Shown: positions 26,101 to 38,801 of the stretch, piece after piece
Position numbering within the stretch: the first letter of the stretch is position 1
How the letters are laid out: each line of letters opens with the position of its first letter
Source: Mesaphorura yosii
Lineage: Eukaryota; Arthropoda; Collembola; Poduromorpha; Tullbergiidae
Direction of reading: 5' to 3'
NCBI GenBank assembly: GCA_009869945.1
Contig: WIXG01000197.1
Coordinates: 1 to 64,000 of the forward strand
Length of the DNA stretch: 64,000 bases
Made by a program: the position numbers and the translations under genes
Notes under the pieces: generated by a model
Database searches by the model: none
The model's input: the letters and a program-made list of their open reading frames with translations, nothing else
What the model was told of the DNA's origin: nothing

Positions 26101-29100
26101 CTGTCAAATAGATAATGGAAGTTCCCAAACTGGTAGGAAGCTCAGGTGGCAGCGGAGGAAGCAACCTACCTTTGATGCTTGAGAAATGTCACTTTCTTGT
26201 ACTATTTCTTAAGGACCGTTTTGTTATATCACTGCTCATAACGAACTTGTTTCCTCGCGTTTCATCGAGCGAAGCATATATAAATGTGTAACCGAAGAGC
26301 CCGATGTAAACGGGTTGAGAAGGGAGACAGAACATTTCCTATGATTTTGCATCTCCGGAACGTAGGTCACATCGAACGCAGAAGAAATCGACCAGTTCAA
26401 ATTTCATTAAATGAAGCTGTGTTTTGATGGGGCACAATGCTAGCTAGCACGGCCAATAATCTTACAGGTTTGCGTCGGCCGATTTTATCACATTCTACTG
26501 CAAGCTTGGGACTGATACGGTGGCTGCGTATGCATGCGCTCGAATATCCTTTCGTTTCGTACCTTAATGTTTGCTTATGCTGATGCTTTTGTTTCATAAT
26601 TTTGCTGGTAGAATACGTAATTATTTCTCTGCTTCTATTCTTCTTTCCATTACTATTTCTTTATCATGACTTTCGCGTACACATAAAGTCGTAAGATGTG
26701 CTAGTCTGAACATGCTTGTCATGAAGTATTTATTAAATCTGTATTGACGCTGATGACCAACAAGGCACTAAAAGAGACCGGTTTTTATATTTCTTAAAAA
26801 GGAATTGGACTTCACTGCGATGCGATAGCCTGCCAGCCTGGTTGAATAAATGGAGATTTACAGTATCTACACTTCTCCAAAAGAATCTCTTTGAATCAGA
26901 TGCAAAATAAATAAAATCTGAAATCATGCGGTTCATCTCGTTTCGTCTTCCTCTTCAACTTACTCCTCATTTGTTCCTACTCCCACTGTTGGCCTTTGTT
27001 GTTGTGAGAAGTAAAAGAAAAAGAGAAAACACCGACAGAGATCACATCCCAGTGCGGTTTCTGAGGACGCCGAGCTGAATGGAGAAGCGCACGCGGTTTC
27101 TCTGGTCCTTTCATGACTAGTCATACAAATGAAACAGATTCGGACAGGAAGAAGTGATAAAATTTCGCATCCCTTTCGGGATCAAGGCTCAGGTAAGAAA
27201 TTTGCCGGTAATGATCAGGGAGGAGAGGAAACCACGACTCAAATCCCGAGCCGTTATTGCCATTTGGGCTTTATTGCAAAGTTCTCTTGAAAGTTTCCTA
27301 ATAGCCTTTGAAGGTGCAAACGCCGAACCACAAATCGTAAAACCAAATCCGTCAATAGATTCAGAACGAGAGTCGGTGTAGAAAGAAAAAAGATTCTTTC
27401 TACTTTTCCGCTGTGCGTGAAGAATTTAATGTCAAAACCAAATAACAACCCGTTTTGGTTAGAAGGCGCAAAAATCAATTCGTCCCAACGAACCGAAATC
27501 ACGTAAGAAGAAAAATTTCTGCAATGCAATGGTCAGATTTCTGCAAGTCTTGGGGGTAGGTGTGCACAATTTTCTTAAACACTTCATTCCCTCAAGCTAT
27601 TTCTCAAGCCGGTCGAACGATTTGTTCAAATAATGAGACGTAAGCTGCTTATTAGCCCGCAAAAAGACACCTTTCGGCCACTGGATTTATGTTTTCGAAA
27701 GCAAGTAAAAAATGGATAGACTGAAGGAATTGGAGTAAGATTGAAGAGGAAATTGTAGCCCTGTGCAGTCATTTCACGCGAGGTACTCAACAATTATGGG
27801 CTACCTGTCTTTCTTTGACCGGCAGACTTTCGAATGCAGACGAAAATTTTTTGTACAGGGTAAATCACATCCTTCGCAGCAGTAATGATGCCTCATGACG
27901 TTCATAAATTGTTTTATGACTATTTACGTAGTCATTACGATTCACAGCGACATGCAGCAATACATCGTACTCAAGAAAGGACGGCCGACAAACTCGTTTA
28001 CAAATTGTTCGGCGAAACTCAAGCATGGAATCACTGTGCAAATCATTGTGTAATTGTCCAATTCGCGTAAACGTAATGCGAGCACAGTGAGACGAGTTTA
28101 CAAAAATGTGGGCATACCAGAAACGATGAGCCGTATTCTTGCCGACTGCGAGCCAAACCCATTAACGCCTTTGCACTCGTAAATGCCGGCGTCTTCAGAG
28201 TACATGGAGCGAATGCGCAGAGTCCTTCCGTTGACGCGGAGTCTTGGTGACCATGCAGGTGTAATGGATTCGCCATCCTGTAAGAAGCATAAAAATTCGT
28301 TAAATTTTTGAGTTGTATGCGCCACGCACCAGGTCGAAATCAGGCTGATCAATCAATCAATCGATGTGGGCATGGAACGAGATACTCGCGCACGCAACAG
28401 AGTCTAATTATACTGTTGCCGCGGAGCAGACGGAGCAGAAGTGGTGCGTAGTTTGATGCACTCACGCATATGCACTTTTTGCTCACGGGGCGGTACAGTA
28501 GTCAAAGCAAATGGGCAATCGCATGCGAAGATGATATACTATTAGAATTATTATTGCTCACTCAATTACCTATTTAAGAAGGAGAAAATTGGAAAAGTAC
28601 ACACACACACAACTCGCAACTCCATTCCCAATCATCGAGTCACACCTGTTCAGCAGCAGAAGCGTGTGTAAGCGCCTCGTTTGTTTACTTATCGCTTGCT
28701 TCAGACCCACACGGCATAAAAAACCAAGCCAAGAAAGATAAATTGAGTGCTTAATGCATAATCGAAGTGTGTACGAGAAAAAGCTGCCGTCCGCGATCGC
28801 GTCTCTGGACAAAAAGTAAGCCGTGCTGCTTTTTCTTTAAGAAAGCATACATGAGACTTGTCAGGAATTAAAATTCAGCGCATGAAGCGTGTGACATGCA
28901 CGAAAAATCCACAAAGTGAAATTAGACGCGATCGAATGAAATGAGTTTAACCGTAGCCAAGATGAGATAGTGAGCAGAAGGAAGGAAGGAGACGATCTTG
29001 ATAACGTTAACAAGAGCACGAAAATGAATCAAGTCCGAATTATCACATGCATAATACGGTGACTATTGAAAGCCACAGGGCTGTGCTGAGACTGTTGGTA

Positions 29101-32100
29101 TCAATGCTGGTGATCAGAATCACATCCATTCATTCGTTTGTCCAGGTGTATTGCTAAGTGAGAATCTGGGGCAGCGTTTTGATTTGGTATTCAACACAGT
29201 GCTCAAGTTGTAACAAATGGCAATAATAATAATAATGATAATTTGTATATTTATTCTCGGCTCCTACGTACTGAGACAACAAGTGGCAGTAATTATGGCG
29301 AAGTTAATAGATTGTTATTGGATTTTACGTACCTTATACCAGTCGATAATGGGGCTTGGATCACCATCAATGGGGCAGGTTAATCGAAACTCCTGGCCAA
29401 GTTGGACTACTTGGAGCGGCTTCAATTCATTGGACAGGATCACCGGTGGACCTGGAAAGAATCAAATAAGTACACTGATCAGCATTTAGGCTGATTCCAA
29501 TTTGCAAATGGGTTGACAGTTGGAACGCTGTACTTTGCCTTTGTTGTTTTGCTTTGCTTATGAACTCATGATTATATGATAGAAGCCGACAGTTTAAATT
29601 GCGACAGCGCAAGATGCTGAGCATTAGTCAAGTGAGGTGGCAATTAGTTAACACTCGCAACTGCTCAGGACTCGTCTCTGCTTCTTGGCTTTCTGTTTCA
29701 TTCCTTTCGTCTTCCACATCTTCTGTCAAAACAAACAATTTGTTGCATCGTTCATATTCAATTTTCATTTCCCAACCACACCATCATCTCGTTAGTATTT
29801 TAAAAAAAAACTTCCACTCCTCTCCGGGACGTTGCCTTAACCGATTTAGCCCCAATACTCAGTCAAGTATATTGTATCCATTAACCACATAATAAATTTA
29901 CGTTATTGAACACTTTCTGCTTTCGTTCCCACTCCTCTCAGACATGGCAGTGCAGGGTTTTGTTCCTCTTTCCATATTTCATCACCGAAACGCAAAAGCC
30001 TTCTGTGAACCCTGAGCATGCTGCTACTGTCGTGATATGATAAACAGAGCAGTTATCTTGGCTTCACAAGATTCCTCTTGACGAATACGTTCCATATTGC
30101 CTCTGCTTCTTTATTTTGGCTAAGACATTGCGATGACAAGCAATAAATTGGCCATATCTACCCTACTTCCATTATGAAGAGTTCTTCCTATATTTTGACA
30201 CAGGCGTCATTTTCTGAGGGATTCAGAGACTTGGCTCTTTCCCATACTCGAACGTTGCAGGAGAATAAAATTAGTAACTAATCCGTGAGACAAATCTCCT
30301 GAATTTGAAAGTTATGCGCTGAAGAAGCAGCTAAGCCGAAGCAAGAGATATTCAATTAGGATTCCACTTGCCTGGTGCCTGTCACACGCGGTAATTGTAA
30401 GGAACATCTGAAGAACTCTTGACCACTTTACATTCAGTGTACGACTCACAACTCAATTTACACTTGTTCAATTAAGAAATACGTCGGCCTCTCGATTGAG
30501 TCTGACTGCTGCATCAAAATACGTATGAAATCGAAATGGGCTCATTATCTTGGAACAGTCGAGCTACGGCCACGGCCAAAGATTGGTAAACCGGATTGCT
30601 GGAAGCCGGAATCGAGTCCATTTGTTACGGACAAATATACTACTGTCTGCTATGTGCATACTAGTAGAGTGATGAGACAAGTACGATAATGATGACAAGA
30701 CATGAATGAGGAAATATGTTTCCAATGTACACTAATCACAAGAACGAGGGACTCAAACCGTCTACTCTTGTGTAACTGGTTAGACCTAAATTTAAGGGTC
30801 GCAATCGCAATAATAAAAAGTAAGTAGTATGCATGTAAAGCCTTGAGTTGCATGATGCAGAGAAACATTTTGAGCTGTCAACAACTAATTTCATCATTAT
30901 TCTTCTACTGCAGTTGTCCATCCCGAGAAGAGTGTTGAACCTGGACATAATTTTCCAGCAATAGATCCTCGTGAATGAATTCTCTTGCATTCCAGCATTG
31001 ATATCAAATTCTTTGTCTAAAACATGAAATTGCATTTGCCTTCAATTTGCAGGATGTCATTGAATCATCGTGAAATGATCCAACTGGAAACGTTCTTCCT
31101 GGCTAAACTCTCTGGCTTTCAGGTCATTCGTTTACTTTTGCTCGGAAATGGATGTGACTTCGACTTCGGAGCCGCTTGTCAAAAGAAAGACTGTTGTCGA
31201 GGCACGAGAGTTAAAACAAACTCACGCAAACACAATGAAGCGTATCCCTCCAATTTGAAATCCACTTTTCCAGCAAGCCTTTTACAAAGTTAGGAGCTCA
31301 AATTACAGTAACACACAAAACACCTTCCATGACGCCCAACCAAATTTTCGACTTCCAAAAAAAGTGGGAGAGGAGGAAGGAGCGGACGAGGAGAGGAAGA
31401 CATTCAATATCTTGAACAAACATTACGTTCATTTTTCTCTATTCCTTGGTGAAGTTTTAAATTTCAACATCATCGAAAAAAAATTGAGTTACATTTAAAA
31501 AAGTTTCCATTTCACCAAACCCATACTCGTAATGAATAATTGCGTCCAACGTATTCTGTGGACAAATTACGCGAGATACGCAAGAGGGTTGGATTTCTTG
31601 GACTTGTAAGATTATCAAAGTTGACAGCAGCTTCATGCTCAATCTTAAAGGTTGTCTCGACTTCGATGGCTCTCCCGCTCGTACGAGGCTACATGACATT
31701 ATTCCGGTTGGAATCAGGTGCATGCATGAGCAAGTCTGGAATCACATTATGCGTTCTTGCCAGACTGTTCAACCCTTCCATGGAGCCTAATTAAATTCTG
31801 AACTCAGCACGCACGCACACACATCAGGCAGACGATCGGGATCGACGCCACGTAAAATCAAATCTTGCATCAAGTTTGCAGTGTCGAGTGAGTTTACATT
31901 AATTCGAAGGGAACGCCAACGGCTGGAATCAAATGCAGGTCTGGGCGCACACGCAAAGACTCAGCATTTATAAATTCCTGGTAATTGAATTGCTCCAATA
32001 ATCGTGCAAGGTGGCTGAGGGTGAAATTATTACAAAAACGCGAAATCCACTTTGAAATTCGAATTTCTATCTTCACCTCCTTAAGAATATTTACTCGGTG

Positions 32101-33723
32101 CATGTTATTGTAGTAAAATCAAGATGATACAGAAATTTTCTTCTTTATTCAACGCTGAGTAGGATCTCACGTTTACAGCAGGGTACTGTATCACGAAGAG
32201 ACTATTGTGTGTGTCCATGCATGAATTACTGCCTCGGAGTATTAAATTCTCAACCCATTGTTGTTTAAATATTCCAAATTATTCAGTTCGTTCTTCTATG
32301 CAAAACCAAACAGCAAAGGAATTACCCGGAGATTCGAGGAGATTTTTGAGGGAAAATGTTCGACACTAGATAGATGCTAAATGCGTATACTTTACATCTT
32401 TTCTCAGCAACCTAACTACACAGTGGAATAAAACTTCGAAATTGTGCTCTTTTGAATTTAATTTGTATTTTGAAGTGTGGCAGCCAAAGAGAAGCTGAAG
32501 AAATCAAAACAACCACGAAGAAATAGCATAGCACCTCACGCTACACAATGGCTTTAAATTTAAACAATGAGTAAAGTTTTGATACAAAGCAGACAGTTTT
32601 CAAGACAGGTAGCGTCAGTAAAAGGAAATGCACTTGCTTCCTTCAGGAGCAATGCGCAATGGCTGAGAGTCTTCACTCGCTGGAGAAAAGAAGACAGAGT
32701 TCTAACAAAGTGACCAAAGAGTATGTCCGATGATAAGATTGACCGCACGATGATACATTAATACACTAAATTAGAGTAAACTCAGCCAACCACACAATGG
32801 GATAAAGTTGAGAATCTCTTAAACTGTAACAACGCACCCAAAGAAAGTGATGGACATTTCTTATGCATGCATGAGTCAAGTATCATCCTGCAACAATGAA
32901 ATATAAAATCAGCAGGACAATGATGCGAGTGGAAAAATAAAGTGCTCGTGATTCCAGCAGACACTCGACACAATACGAAAATCTTTTCAATTTCAATTCA
33001 CTCTTCTTGAATCTGACTCTGACTTACGCTGAGCACAAAAAATAAACACCACTGCTATCGCGCGAGCTTCCCAGGAACATTGCCGTCGAACAATGGGACT
33101 GAACTACTTTACTTTTACTTCAGGATTTGGTTAGCAGAGTACCTGCTGCAGAGTACAATTAAAAGAGTTACGAGCCGGGAATAATATTTATTCTCCGGCC
33201 GGCGACTCTTCTCACATAAATTCTTCTCGACAATGTATAAATATAAATAGACACGGGAAAGTGTAAGTAGGCCTTCTAATTCCTGCCAACTCATTCTGAC
33301 AGCGTAGAGCATTGTTATCAGTTTCAGCATCAGTTGCATTTTCTAAAAAATGTGTCTACCAGCTTTCGCATTACGCAGCCAGGTAGATCTAAGTGGGCTC
33401 TATTCAATTACATCAGAGTAATGAAACGCAACTCCTCGCACTTCAGAAGCTGCAGTGACGAAGTTTGAGTAAACGATCTCCACCGTAGCTTCAATTAATC
33501 ATTTGTACGCAGTATTAAAACTATGCACCGCACGCCCACAAAAGACACAATCATGACAAGCTTGATGAGAAGAAAATTTGACATCCAACTTACCTCGCGG
33601 TGTATCTCCAGCCACACTTAGTGCTGCGTGGCTCAAGATCCACCATGCCAAGATGACTGACCAAAATATGATGCAAGGAGTAGAATTTCTAATACGGGAC
33701 AACATTGTCACGCTGTTAATCAC
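20151..33723 (-). CDS. FGFRL1: FGF receptor-like 1 (kinase-less, three Ig domains)
   Basis: Eight exons: 33723-33594, 29451-29333, 28277-28118, 22070-21853, 21764-21614, 21518-21268, 21128-20954 and 20878-20151. All join in phase to 643 codons plus stop. Residues 1 to about 38 are a signal peptide. Ig1 (44-136) contains LTCPIDGDPSP and EDAGIYECKGVNGFGS. Ig2 (about 155-260) contains RLRCEAKGTPTPKINWLK and DSGVYACIANSTAG. Ig3 (about 260-400) contains NTTVMVG, IKWLKRV and GSYVCLATNSAGYSF. These blocks and the intron phases match vertebrate FGFRL1 closely. One membrane span lies at about 420-442. A 200-residue cytoplasmic tail follows, Ser/Gly/His-rich with a HTHHHHHHH run, and has no kinase. Known FGFRL1 proteins bind FGF ligands and heparin and act as decoys or adhesion receptors at the cell surface. 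The tail is about twice the usual length. Another start, at Met7, is possible. Confidence 0.85.
20335..20390 (-). other. Histidine-rich segment in the FGFRL1-like tail
   Basis: The cytoplasmic tail encodes NHKHTHHHHHHHG using mainly CAC/CAT codons, visible as an ATGGTG repeat on the plus strand at about 20348-20375. Vertebrate FGFRL1 also ends in a His-rich region, which is reported to bind zinc. The match supports the family assignment, although simple-repeat expansion could also produce it. Confidence 0.6.
22071..28117 (-). other. Intron 3 of the FGFRL1-like gene (6 kb)
   Basis: This phase-1 intron separates the Ig1 exon pair from the linker and Ig2 exons. I see no nested gene in it. Open frames such as 23354-23581 (minus) and 25309-25512 (plus) have no recognisable content. 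Its size contrasts with the 60-350 bp introns of the 3' exons of the same gene. Confidence 0.55.
28278..29332 (-). other. Intron 2 of the FGFRL1-like gene
   Basis: About 1.05 kb of phase-0 intron splitting the Ig1 domain after WYK, where vertebrate FGFR-family Ig domains are also commonly split. It contains a short AC microsatellite near 28598-28611. Nothing else is evident. Confidence 0.55.
28598..28611. repeat. Short AC microsatellite
   Basis: A run of about six AC dinucleotides within intron 2 of the FGFRL1-like gene. Confidence 0.7.
29452..33593 (-). other. Intron 1 of the FGFRL1-like gene (4.1 kb)
   Basis: The intron separates the signal-peptide exon from the first Ig exon. First introns of this kind often carry regulatory DNA. 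A 45-bp purine-rich tract (GGGAGAGGAGGAAGGAGC and flanking A/G) lies at about 31356-31401. No coding exon was found. Confidence 0.5.
31356..31401. repeat. Purine-rich (GA) tract
   Basis: An almost pure A/G run of about 45 bp on the plus strand, in the first intron of the FGFRL1-like gene. GAGA-type tracts are common in arthropod regulatory DNA, but a role here is not shown. Confidence 0.5.
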
Positions 33724-36700
33724 TTTGAGTTTTGCTTGAATCTGACTTGCGTGGTCCTCGTCTCAAGTGACAACTAACTACTAACTCGTCAGTTTAGCTG
33801 AGCTGGAACTCTGTTGACAAAATCAAAAGAAAGTTAGACATATTCAGTCACATTGTCACACTTTGGAAAGAGTGAAACGATGAGCAATTGACACGCCTTC
33901 GCGGCAGTGAGTGGGTTCTGAATAATTACCGTTCCGTATTCAACGCACATTTATCATACCGTAAGGTTTCAAGTAGTTTTGTGAGAAATTTGTCAGGCAC
34001 GAACTTCTCGAGATTTATGACCAGCAATTGTACTAATAATCGATCCTGAAAAGGTTTATGGACAGAAACCCAGAAGCAAAGACGAAGAGAAGACGATGTT
34101 AGTCTTGCGAGCTGTGGTCCCACTTACGGAGACAGAAAGTGACATAGACGTTTAGACAAAGTAGCAAAGCATTTGGTCCAAGGGGTTTTGAGCTGAAAGC
34201 CTGAGAAACGGCTCAAGTTTTCTGTTTTTATTTTTGTGAACTCGAGCATCGAGCAACAATGGAAAGGGGGCTGAAAGAAATTCTACGCCTCATTTCATTT
34301 TCTTTACTTAAGCATTGACCTTTAAAATTTCTGAAAAAACATTTGTCAGAAATGTGACAATATATTATTCTTCCCATTACTCACACTGTCACACTTACTC
34401 AGCGCACTTCGTCTCCGGGCAGCCTGCTCAGCTTTCCACCCTCTACGGATCAGAAGTATGAAAAGAATCGGGACAGCTTGCACCTCTCCGTACGAATACG
34501 AGTACAGATGAACGCGAGAAATTCGTTTTTCAGAGAAAAATTTTCTTTGCCAATGATGAGTTAGTTGTGCGTTGCAAAATTCGCAAACTTGTTGAATACG
34601 TAACTTAATAATCAAATCTTAAAATTGCAGCCGTTTACTCAACATCGCGAGTTCATCTTTCATTTATGCTCGCATATTACACAAGTTCCATGATTGTTCC
34701 GACTTTTACAACTCATAAAACTGTTCATAAATTTATTACATGTTTGTGACTTTTGTTGCTTTATTTTATACGTTTTTTGCTTTCAACCCAAAATGCATAA
34801 ATTTACTCCCGGACAACACGCTGGACTTGAATTTAGCCGATTTCAGAGCTGTTCCTCAAACACTTACGGCGCAATAGAATGAAAAAAATCCATCGAGCAT
34901 GTAAATGCGATGATGATTATGAGGATTCATTACAATGTAACATGCTTACTACAAGTCGTAAAATGGAAGAGCGCTGCGCGTCTCCGAACATGCTCAACAG
35001 GTTGTCAAATTTTACGATTCTGTGACTACTCTATAAATGCCGAAATTCAAGTAAAGGGACGAACTGGATTTGCTGAATTTACTACAGAAATTTTCATGAT
35101 CCCTAAAGTCAATATGTTTAATTCAATTAGCTGCCCGAAACAACAAGGTGTTACACATCGTGATGGAGGTGAGATTAATTTCATACGTTGAGCCTTTCAC
35201 ACCGGTTTACGCTGTGCAATGGGGAAAGACCACAATATAAAAAATGATTTATTATTTTTACCCTCCTCGTCTCCTCTTTAATCCGCTTTGCGTGGTCATT
35301 TGTACTTGACATTGGTCTCGCTGTGTTTTTAATAACTTCACTTAACAACTTTATTGAATTCTTTCATTTATCATTATATTAAAGAGTTAAACGTAAATGA
35401 TGTGTGCGCGACGCATTCTTAATTCTTTCGGATGTCAAGAATCGCCCGAAAGGGAAGAAACTGGTCTGTCATCATCACCTGTCTCTGTCGTGGTCATGCG
35501 GATTATGCATGAATTGGGCACAAGCGTAATTGAAAACGCTCGTCTTGCTAATTAGATGGATGACAGGTGTTGAAGATTAGAATACGAAATGAGGCAAGAG
35601 TAGATTGCAATAGAAAGAAGGGTTGGAAGCAGCTTTTCCGCCTTGAAACCGTGCAGTACGAGAGAACGCGGATTGGGCCATCGCCTTCTGTCCACCCTTA
35701 AATTATATCTCAGAACGAGAAGGAGGGCTGAGTTGCGAAAATATTAATTTCTGTTTTGTTTATGGTGTTGTAATTACAGATCGGTCTTTCGTACTTGGTA
35801 AATGGTTGTGAACAGGGCGGAATGACTGATACAGTAATTGTAGGTGCTAAAAGTTAAAAAGCATCTTGAAAAATGAAGTTTACTTACGACGAGCGTAAAA
35901 TCGAGGAATGAGACTCAGCGCTTCTTTGAAGATGCAGGCCGCAAATTGGCGTTCTCGTTCACGGCTTTACGAAGAAAGTCTTCTACGTCAAATTACTGGT
36001 TATGCTATTTAACGACTTCGTCGATGCCTCAAAATTCGCGAAGCGCGATCACATTTGAGACACCGGTGGATCACGTTTGTCAGTTTTTGCGCTTCTGTCG
36101 GTCATTTTCGAAGTTTGTCTCAAATTTAACTGCACGCACAGGACACGGAATTTGACCAGTTCACTGATAACGTTCCCTTAAAATTTGAACATTTATTGGC
36201 TGCTGGCTACGAGAAACGTGAGAACTAATGAACTTTGATGCTTGGAGCTGTTTGTTATTGTATGAGATGTTGAAAGACAGAACCTTTTCTGTCAACTGAA
36301 CCAGTCTTACTCAAGGCAGACACTTCTTATAGTAAGGAGTAGAAACGTCTTTCAGTTCACGTACGACCGGTCCTCTCGGGACTGAGCAGTGCCAGTACCA
36401 GTGCACTGTATGAGGGATACAGCGAAATATGGACACGCATAGAAAAACTCACGTTGTTGTGATGGCTCCTCGCAGCACTCTCTCTACTCTCGGCTTGAAA
36501 AGGGTCTACTGACTTGAAGTGGGACTGAATTGACATGGCACATTGTAAAAGATTATTTTCTTAACTTGATTTCAATAATATAATTCTGCCGCCATTGAAC
36601 AACAGCGAGACGCGCTCACAAGTAGTGCATCGAAATGAATTGAAATGTGAAATATGGTTTGGGAAATACAGTGGTTTGTAATGGAAGTATAAAGTACTCA

Positions 36701-38530
36701 TGAGTCCTTATTATTTCCCTCTTGGACCATTCAAATGCAAACGGACGGACTTCTCGCTCCAGTTCAAAAATAATTCTTTCATGGCATGACAGGCTTGAGT
36801 GAACACATTATCGACAGCACGGGCCATGGGCACGACCAGTCTTTTATTCAGGGAATCAAGCCAGCGTGAGTAGCAGAATCAGACCAAAAAATTAGCAAAT
36901 GACAGTTGATTCTTATCACAATTAATGACATGATTAAAATAATTTAATGAAATGATATCATCCATGGGTTGCGATGATTGCAATCTTCACCTCGTCAAAC
37001 TGGTAACAATTTATGGGCGGAATCTTAAACTCTTGAATCGAAGATCAGGCGTCAGGCCACACGTGAACTTGCGATGACTTATTTCGATCCCAAAGTGAAC
37101 AACTTCACTCGCCCAGCTGAAATCTGTGCGTTTCAATCAGGACAAAGGAATACAAATTCCCGAATGCAGCAGGACACACAGAAGTGTTTTCATTTTGAGA
37201 TTGAGTATATAAAATCTAACCATCATTCATCCGTCTCCATCCATTCTGCGTCTCCGTTGCTGGCTGGAAATCTCTTGACCCAAACAGCTCACACAAAGGG
37301 TCCAAAGTAAACACTGTGCTGTGGAGTTTGCGTTGTAATGCGAAGGGTACTTGGGCTTTGGGTATAACGAAGTCTCATAGTGTCTTCCTTCCTGTTGGCT
37401 TCTTTCACAATTGTCATTTTTGATGGACTTTTGTGCTCTCGTGGAGACGACCAGAAAAAGGTTCTGTTTTCATGAAAAAGGTGACTCCGCATGAGTTTAT
37501 CTGAAAGTGTCATAGTTAGTTTAGTGCTTAAATAAGTAATGGTTGCTGTCATGTTACTTACACAATGCACTGTTAGGACAGTCAAGAGAAAAGGAATCCT
37601 CGAATCTCGTCTCTTGACTCTCTTGTCTCTCTTGTCTCTTGCAGCAATCATAACTGGCCAGAAACTAGTCTACTGCCTGAGAAACACACAGAGATAAAGC
37701 CGTGGAGGTTCTTAACAATCGGAATCCGATTTTATTGCCTTACCATCAAAGTTAAGATGAATGCGAGTCTGCTGCTGTCGCGCTTGCCTGGAAGTCTTCC
37801 TTCAATTTCTTCATCATTCTTACAATCTGACTTTTGTGTACTGTCTACCTTCCTGTACTGTTTAGCTGGTCGGAGATGCAAGTGAAACCCTCGACTTCCA
37901 AGTAGGTCCTCTCCCTAGACCTGTGCTTCTTTAAGTTACTCTTGTATGATTAATGGCTTCATTCCCTCGTCAAACGACAATGCAACACGTTTACAGTGGC
38001 ATGTATGAAAATTTGGCAAATGGTTATGAATCAAGTTCATGCGACGTTCCGTAGGAATAAAATGTTCATCGACGTCAACGAGAAACAGTATCACTTTATT
38101 AATAATAAACATTTATCCTTGCATTACATAATGAAAATAATGAAAGCACTCGGATCGGTAGCGGATGTAGAGATTCTGTTCGAGTCTGGTGTTAAATTAA
38201 GTCATGTCATCCACTGGGCACTCGTTCGACTGGCGATGGTTTTAAAATTGATCACCATTTGATTGAACTTTATAAATTCTGTTCGGAAGTTGGAATTTCA
38301 ATTAGAATACCCATCTCATATGTGTATGGTAACTTACAAGTTGTTTCCCGCGATACCTCTCAACAAATCTATCGGGCAACCCAAACAGTAAAGAATGTTA
38401 AGGTCAGACATTAAATTATTTACGTCTGGGCACAGTTGTTAGCGGTGGTCACCCGGGTGTTAGTGCTTTAGCTTTAACCAGGGTTACCTGCGCGAAGCGG
38501 CGGCATCACTCATCGGGTTCTTCTTTAATT
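33724..38530. other. Intergenic region between FGFRL1-like and ING genes
   Basis: About 4.8 kb that should hold the promoter of the minus-strand FGFRL1-like gene at its left end and the 3' UTR of the ING gene at its right end. No TATA box is evident just upstream of 33723. Frames such as 37289-37651 and 37996-38262 show no recognisable domain. An imperfect TCTCTTGT repeat lies at 37605-37642. Confidence 0.5.
37605..37642. repeat. Imperfect TCTCTTGT tandem repeat
   Basis: About four degenerate copies of CTCTTG(T/A) with intervening TCT, a pyrimidine-rich microsatellite. Confidence 0.6.
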
Positions 38531-38536
38531 TCTTGC

Positions 38537-38542
38537 TTTATT
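38537..38542 (-). promoter_or_regulatory. Candidate polyadenylation signal of the ING gene
   Basis: AATAAA on the minus strand about 260 bp downstream of the ING stop codon at 38802, a plausible 3' UTR length. Confidence 0.35.
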
Positions 38543-38801
38543 TCTTTCTTAATGTACGTTGAGGGCTTGTAAACCGTATCTAAGCCTTTATACTTTAAGG
38601 TAGATTGATTCTTTCCTATGTCAACACACACAAGACAAGAGAGTTAAGTAGGACAAACATTAAAGCAGTGTATGTTATTTCAAAACAAAATGCGCATTTG
38701 GCTGACTCCATGCCCATGACGCCCGCAAGAATTGAAAAGGTAATACACATTAGCATACTGGAAATTCAAAATGAAAAGCAATGAATGCTATGAAATAGCA
38801 T

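Noticed and set aside
37289-37651. 120-codon minus-strand open frame
   Set aside because: It begins in a TCTCTTGT simple repeat that yields artificial Lys/Arg-rich codons. No recognisable homology.
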